From Elymus sibiricus (Eukaryota > Streptophyta > Magnoliopsida > Poales > Poaceae), in assembly GCA_039707655.1 (NCBI GenBank), contig CM077665.1, positions 310,496,486-310,560,485 on the forward strand: DNA of 64,000 nucleotides, in the 5' to 3' direction. How positions within the stretch are numbered: the stretch's first letter is position 1; each line of letters starts with the position of its first letter. Position numbers and translations under genes: made by a program. This document shows positions 58,481-64,000 of this stretch, piece after piece. The notes beneath the pieces were generated by a model. The model did no database searches, had not been told where the DNA came from, and saw only the letters and a list, made by a program, of their open reading frames with translations.

Positions 58481-58730
58481 CAGTGGTTGGGGCCGGCCCA
58501 CGATCACGTTCGAGGCTCCATATGCATGCGGTTGCGCCACGCGCATCGCCCCATGTAGTTATGTGCTCCACGACTGAATCACGCGCTGCAAAAACTGCCA
58601 TCCGGACGTGTCGGTTTTCCAGGACGTCCGACCCCCATTTATACCCACGGCCATTAACCATAGTCTCTTCACGCTTTCGATCGCGCCCCACAACACAATA
58701 AGCGCACCCTGGACGACGCATACAGAGAGG

Positions 58731-59432
58731 ATGTCCAGCGGCGCTCCAATGGAGTTCGGTGTGCATCATGTGCAGACCCACATGAGGAAGACGGACCTCA
58801 CGGTGGTGTACACCAATGACCCGGACATGTTGGACGATTCCATCGACACCATGGAGCGGCTGCTTGATGCCGATGACAAGTACAAAGTGGTCAGCTTCGA
58901 CCTCACTTACACCGGCGGTCGTGCCGGGCATGATCAGAAGGTTGCCGTCGCCCAGTTGTGCGTGGGCCATCACGTCCTCCTCTACCACTACTGCCTGGCC
59001 ATAGTGCCTTGCGATCGTTTCAACAGGTTTGTCAATAGCCCCGACTACAGGTTCGCTACGGTGGACAGCGCCAATGATCCAAAGGTGCTCAAGACTTTGG
59101 GCTTGGCCTGCCAGAAGCTTGTCAACATCCGCGGCCACTACAGGGTCTGGGGTCGCAAGAAGGACATGTACTCCCATGTTGACCTGGCCGAGGCCATCAT
59201 CGACCCCTACTAGGCTGATATGAAGGCTGAGTGCAACAAGAACAAGCCTGTCTGGCATAGGGGCTGGGTGAAGAAACTGGATGAATATCACCTCCAGACC
59301 GAGGCCAAGCAAGCGTACACATGCTACGAGATGTTCAGGCGGATCGTTGACATGAGGAAGTGCCTCCTACCTGAAGACAACGAGGGATCGAGCCACAAGC
59401 AGAGCGCTGGCGGCAAGCATCACAAGAAGTAG
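58731..59432 (+). pseudogene. Exonuclease copy 3, active site lost, one in-frame stop
   Basis: ATG at 58731 ('MSSGAPMEFGVHHV') opens 160 codons to TAG at 59211-59213; the same frame then continues to TAG at 59430 with clear homology ('HRGWVKKLDE', 'CYEMFRRIVDMRKC'). Full span 233 codons plus stop. Three of the five DEDDy positions differ from copy 1: ExoI 'FDLTYTGG' (Glu to Thr, 58905-58907) and ExoIII 'TEAKQAY' (Tyr to Thr, Asp to Gln at 59310-59312). Even with the stop read through it should be catalytically dead. A leader with TTTATACC near 58639 resembles a promoter. Confidence 0.85.
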
Positions 59433-59699
59433 ATGATTTGATGATCGTTTCTCAATTCTCATACTCCCTCTATGCAGAAATATTCGTAGTTTTAGAGGGA
59501 TAAGTTTATTATGCATTTAATAGTTTATTAAGGTGTGCGCCAATGTTATGTGTGTAATGGATGCTTAATTTGGTTATGCAATCATGTTCTTCTAAACACA
59601 GCATAGATGTTTGTGGGCAGATTGAGCAAATCACATCGCATACAGAATAAACAACCAAAACCATCAGTGATGATTTCATCAGTCCCTGACAGTTCTTTA
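59433..59699. other. 3' flank of exonuclease copy 3
   Basis: Shares TAGATGATTTGATGATCG with the 3' end of copy 1 (57610), showing the duplicated unit includes 3' flank. No gene. Confidence 0.5.
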
Positions 59700-60130
59700 A
59701 CCGAAACCGTTTGCCCACAACACATCCGAGTGGCCTGCGTACATCACACACATCTTGATCCGAGAAACCATTTGTGTTATTTTTGCTTATCGCACACAGT
59801 TCATCCCAGTGGCCTGTATGCCATCTATCACACACATCTTGATCTATTTAAACGTTTATGTTATTTTACCTCATCACAAACAGTTCATCCGAGTGACATG
59901 TATGCCGTCTATCACACACGTGATCATCTGGACAATTGTTTGTGTTCTGCTTGATCAGCGCAAACAGTTTATCGCGGTGAACTGTATGCCGTACATCGCA
60001 CACACTTGTATTTTTATAAGCGTTTGTGTTATATTATCCAATCTCAAACAGTTTATCTAGGCCAACTATTTGCCAAACATCGCACACGCAACTATTTTCT
60101 AGATCGTATTTGATGGACCCGTCATCGCAC
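59700..60130 (+). repeat. 84-bp tandem array, CACTA right subterminal
   Basis: CAGTTYATC-phrases at 59797, 59881, 59965 and 60049 give three exact 84-bp steps; a fifth diverged unit precedes. Each unit has CATCNCACACA and CGTTTGTGTT, in a regular phase, as expected for transposase-binding arrays. Confidence 0.85.
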
Positions 60131-60230
60131 ACATTTTACGTCATTAGCAATGGAGTTATAACTATACCGTTTGCGATTTGGTCATCGCACACAGTTTTGT
60201 CGAAGGGTCTCTGATTGATGTGTCACGTTA

Positions 60231-60249
60231 GCAGCATCCTGCAGTAGTG
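60231..60249 (-). repeat. CACTA right terminal inverted repeat
   Basis: Reads CACTACTGCAGGATGCTGC inward, then TAG TSD at 60250-60252. Confidence 0.7.
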
Positions 60250-60252
60250 TAG

Positions 60253-62790
60253 GGCGGCAAGAGTGGAACAAAACCCCAGGCAAAAGGCCGTGCCTTCCAC
60301 CCTTTAGCAAGTGTATAGATGCATTAATTAAAATAGTAAGAATAATGTGATATCCCAAGATATCCATGTTATCACATGGATCCACCTGCACCTGTAACTA
60401 GCAACGCTATAAGAGGAGATGAGCAAGTGGTAACATAGCCAAGCAACGGTTTGCTAGGATGTGGAGGGTTAGAGGCTTATCATGGCATCTTAGGAGGCTT
60501 GACAAACAAGTGGTAGGTAGCGAGACATAGCGATAGAATCGAGACAACTAGCATAGCAGTGATAGTAATGGTATCCAGGGTAATGATCATCTTGCCTGAA
60601 ATCCCGCTTGGAAGAAGATCGAATCCATGAAGTAGACGAACGGGCATAGTTGAACGAATCCTCACACTCCGAAACGGTTTCGGAACTCTAGTGAGGAGAA
60701 GCAAATCCAGAAACAAACAAATGGACGGTAAACACCATAACATAAACATGGCATGATGCACAACCAAGTATGATGCATGTCCGGTTTAATAAGGCATGGC
60801 ATGACAAAGTTGAACAAACAATACTACAAATTAAGTGAAGCTCAATATGCAACAAGTTGCATATTGATGAAACTCCACATTCGCTCATTTAGTTCACTCC
60901 CGTTTATTAACATGACAAGATTAAATGTTGTTAAACATGGCAGGAGGAGAAGCACAAGTAGACTACATATTTAGGCAAGTTTAAATGAGGCCGGAACAAC
61001 GAATAACAATTCCGGAAAGTCCCCATATGTAATTTTCGAAATTGGTATTGTTTTGTCCTAAACATCATTTTAATGTTGTTAAACATACAAAGTAAGTGCA
61101 TCATGTTATTCTGTGCATTTTTCTAGTCAAGTTACATATAAAGTTCATTTAATTTGGAGCTATGGTTAGTTAGATATGAACTAAACTTTTTAGCATGACA
61201 TTTTCGCAAATTAATGCAAACAGCAATTTTAAACATTTTTAACATGGATGAAAATTGGATATTATGAAACTACATGAAATTATACCTAAGTTCCACATAT
61301 GACATGTTTTGTTTCGATGCACGGTTATTTAATTATTAACATTTTAAAACATGGCATTTTTTATAATTAAAAAAACCATTGAATAATTAGCAAAATCGTT
61401 CTGCGAAAAAAAAACGTTACATGGGCCGAAACTAGGATCTGGTCTAACAGGAGCATGGGTGTCGTATACGAAATAACGCTTGCGGGCGAGGGATAGGGGT
61501 CGCTCGGGGCTCACCTTATGGGCTTGGCCCATTCGATGGAGAGGTGGCGCAGGCCGGTGGAGGCGTGTGGCGCACGCGGGCGTTGCGGCCCATGGCGGTG
61601 ACTAGCTCAGGCGTGGCCCAGGGGCGCTAGCGACGCGGAGCGAGCGGGCCTGCAGGTCAACGCACTCAAGCGCGCATCCATGGCGGCGGCTCGTGCTGGA
61701 GGGTTACGATGCCCATGGCGGCGGGATGGAGGAGGTCCGGCGACCACGGGAACGGTGGATCTGGGGTGGCGGCGACAGTCTTGTCCAGTTTTCGACCGGA
61801 TCCAGGACGTCGGCCGGCAAAACTCCTGCGTCGGCGGCAGCGAGCTCCTGCAAGAGGACATGGGAGAGAAAGAGATAGAGATGAGGGAAAGAGGGGGAAC
61901 CGACGGGAGGAGGAGAAGGAACGGGCAACGAGGAGCTTCTCCTGCAAGGTACGGCGGCGGGCCGATGCGAGGAGCTGCGGCAGGGTTGCGGGCGACCTGT
62001 GGGCGGCCTCCCGATCCAGTTCGGGCGAGGACAGGCGGGGCGCGCAGGGCTCGATCAACGGCGGCGGTCTGGCCTGGGCGGACCTGCCTCGGGCCTAGTC
62101 GGGACTATGTGGGGTGGAGAAGACATGGAGAGAGGTGTCGGTTGGCTGATTATAGGAGCGCGGAAAACGAGGAGGCTACGGGTTAGGGTTCCAATTTTGG
62201 TACGGTGGTGTGTTTAAATAGGGAAAGATCTAGGGTTAGGGGGTTTTGAGGGCGTTTTTGACCCTTCGATCATGATCCGATGGTTCCGATCGGAGGGGGG
62301 CTAGGTTCGGCTAGTGGGCTATGTAGTTGGGCTAGGTTTAGAGAAGAGAGGGAAGACGGGCAGCCCGGCAACAATTTCAAACACCGAAAACGTCCGATAA
62401 TTTGACCGGCGAAAGTGCCGCTATAGGTTTAACGGTTGGGGTATCAAATGGGCTCCGAATGCGACTAAATTTGGCAGGCGGTCTACGTATAATATATTAA
62501 GACCACAAGCCAACTTTCAACCCATTCCGAGAACATTTTATTCCCACTTATAAAAAAATATTTTAATGATGTCACGGGCGCGTGCAAGTGTGTTTGGTCT
62601 CGAAACAGTCAATGACAAGAACGCGGAGAACCGACAACTACGAACGAATGCAAGTTTTGAAAAAAAATGAAGGCAACAGAGTGCCAATGCAATGCGAATG
62701 ATGCGATGATGAATTTGCCAAACAAAGAAATCAAACGGTGATAACGGAATATATCGAAGTCATCTATAGCATCGGTCCCGAGCTGTCACA
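60253..62790 (-). mobile_element. Right half of the split retrotransposon LTR, minus
   Basis: On the minus strand it starts TGTGACAGCTCGGGACCGAT at 62790, typical of a long Triticeae LTR as I recall it. It includes a GC-rich promoter or leader part (61430-62180), where long frames on both strands lack domains. It runs into the CACTA right end, and its continuation is at 28222 and leftwards. Confidence 0.6.
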
Positions 62791-62855
62791 CTTATAGCTC
62801 TAGTGCATCCGTTGCATGGCAATCCCTACTCCTCGCATTGATATTGATTGATGGG
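62791..62855 (+). mobile_element. Fragment of Gypsy 3' internal region, plus
   Basis: CTTATAGCTCTAGTGCATCC... matches the complement of 17830-17925. It is a 65-bp scrap between two LTRs. Confidence 0.6.
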
Positions 62856-64000
62856 TGGTACGTATCCATCGTATCTACTTTTCCTAATGCTTTTGCTCTT
62901 GTTTTGGACTCTAATTTGCATGATTTGAATGAAACTAACCCGGACTGACGCTGTTTTTAGCAGAACTACCATGGTGTTGTTTTTGTGCAGAAATAAAAGT
63001 TCTCGAAACTAGACGAAACTTTTTGGAGAGTTATTTTACAATAAATAAAAAATACTGGAGCCAAGGCCATCGGAGGGGGTGCCCTGACTGGGCACGATAC
63101 ACCAGGGCACACCACCCCCTCCAGGAGCGCCTTGGAGGGTTGTGCTCACCTCGTGGGCCGCCTTACCCTAATTCCAGCACTATAGATTCCTATTTTTGGA
63201 GAAAAATATAGGAGAGGAAGTTTTATCGCGTTTCACAAGACGGAGCCGCCGCCACCTCCTGTTCTTCATTGGGAGGCCAGATCTGGAGCCCGTTTGGGGC
63301 TCCGGGGAGGGGAATCTTCGGTCTTCGTCATCACCAACCCGCCTTCATCGCCAATTCCATGATGCTCCCCACCGGGAGTGAGTAATTTCTTCGTAGGCTC
63401 GCTGGTCGGTGAGGAGTTGGATGAGATTCATCATGTAATCGAGTTAGTTTTGTTAGGGCTTGATCCCTAGTATCCACTATGTTCTGAGATTGATGTTGCT
63501 ATGAGTTTGCCATGCTTAATGCTTGTCACTAGGGCCCGAGTGCCATGATGTCAGATCTGAACCGTTTATGTTATCCCCATTATATCAATGTTCTTGATCC
63601 GATCTTGCTAGTCATATGCACCTATTACGTGTTATGATCCGTAAATCCCATAGTGACAATATTTGGGATACTTTCCAGTGATGATCGTAGTTTGAGGAGT
63701 TCATGTATTCACTATGTATTAATGCTTTGTTCCGATTCTCTATTAAAAGGAGGCCTTAATATCCCTTAGTTTCCTTATGGACCCCGCTGCCATGGGAGGG
63801 TAGGACAAAATATGTCATGCAAGTTCTTTTCCATAAGCATGTACGACTATTTACGGAATACATGCCTACATTATATTTATGAACTGGAGCTAGTTCTGTG
63901 TCGCCCTAGGTTATGACTGTTATATGATGAATATCATCCAACGAATTCACCGATCCAATGCCTACGAGTTTTCCACATATTGTTCTTGCTAAGTTACTAT
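62856..64000 (+). mobile_element. Gypsy LTR start, plus, runs off the window
   Basis: It starts TGGTACGTATCCATCGTATC with the body of a TGATRCGTATCC-type Triticeae LTR. The GC-rich hairpin at 63071-63122 (GGAGGGGGTG...CACCCCCTCC) is in the same relative place as in other LTRs here. No gene in it. Confidence 0.65.

Larger units (their letters stand above)
28226..60249. mobile_element. Giant CACTA transposon 'element B' with gene cargo
   Basis: The left end is CACTGGTGCCGCGACGTGC and the right end read inward is CACTACTGCAGGATGCTGC. These are imperfect inverted repeats sharing CACT, TGC and scattered positions. It has TAG duplications, and the flanks form one interrupted retrotransposon. It spans 32.0 kb including a 10.2-kb Gypsy and an 8.9-kb Copia; the net length is about 12.9 kb. 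Subterminal arrays lie at 28226-28900 and 57770-60249. Cargo: B3-like gene, zf-XS gene, and three exonuclease copies. No TNPD or TNPA transposase is recognised, so it would depend on an autonomous partner. Alternative: two fused CACTA elements, given a terminus-like CATTGTGCCGCGAC at 47337. Confidence 0.7.

Noticed and set aside
58167..59312. 381-codon open frame on the minus strand
   Set aside because: It is antisense to exonuclease copies 2 and 3, whose plus-strand frames show the Exo motifs; similar antisense frames occur over copy 1 (57156-57596). GC-rich coding bias explains it.
61666..62186. Several 100-170-codon frames on both strands
   Set aside because: They lie in the GC-rich part of an LTR and are open on both strands at once; no domain.

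Overview
This window is repeat-dense plant nuclear DNA. The nested LTR retrotransposons, CACTA transposons and MITEs, the BARE/Angela/WIS-type Copia LTR and the Gypsy LTR families all point to a Triticeae grass (wheat, Aegilops, barley or rye group). I see no bacterial-type operon, tRNA, rRNA or CRISPR. Repeat family names come from recollection of Triticeae repeats, not from a search.

Layout. 1-8346: a SINE-like element, a CACTA-like end with a transposase fragment, a decayed Gypsy LTR with gag-type pseudogenes, and an LTR-like tract. 8347 to about 16315: a right-truncated CACTA element ('element A') with an eight-exon Ulp1-like cysteine protease pseudogene (minus strand), split by a 403-bp Mutator-type foldback MITE, then two more decayed genes and a 503-bp tandem array. 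16316-23428: a rearranged minus-strand Gypsy element. 23429-28222: the right end of another CACTA, a solo LTR (25135-26657) and LTR fragments.

28226-60249 is the centrepiece: one CACTA transposon ('element B') bounded by TAG duplications and inserted into an older retrotransposon whose halves lie at 27256-28222 and 60253-62790. It shares its left-terminal module with element A. Without later insertions it is about 12.9 kb. It carries a four-exon B3-like gene (minus; one nonsense codon), a two-exon zf-XS zinc-finger gene (plus), and three tandem copies of a DEDDy 3'-5' exonuclease gene (plus). I find no transposase in it. A 10.2-kb Gypsy element (35659-45894, TSD AGCAT) sits in zf-XS exon 1. 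An 8.9-kb Copia element (48112-57007, TSD GGTGT) sits in exonuclease copy 1. In both cases the host reading frame is continuous once the insert and one TSD copy are ignored, so both genes had open frames when hit.

The Copia has one uninterrupted 1326-codon gag-pol frame with canonical catalytic motifs. The Gypsy pol has two nonsense codons, a frameshift and an Asp-to-Asn change at the second integrase catalytic position. By eye the LTR pairs differ by about 2% (Copia) and 3% (Gypsy). 60253-64000 holds the right half of the split retrotransposon, a scrap of Gypsy 3' region, and a plus-strand LTR running off the window.

The pairing of a zf-XS domain (as in SGS3) with a Werner-type exonuclease (as in WEX/MUT-7) inside one transposon suggests RNA-silencing-related cargo. 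This is a hypothesis only.
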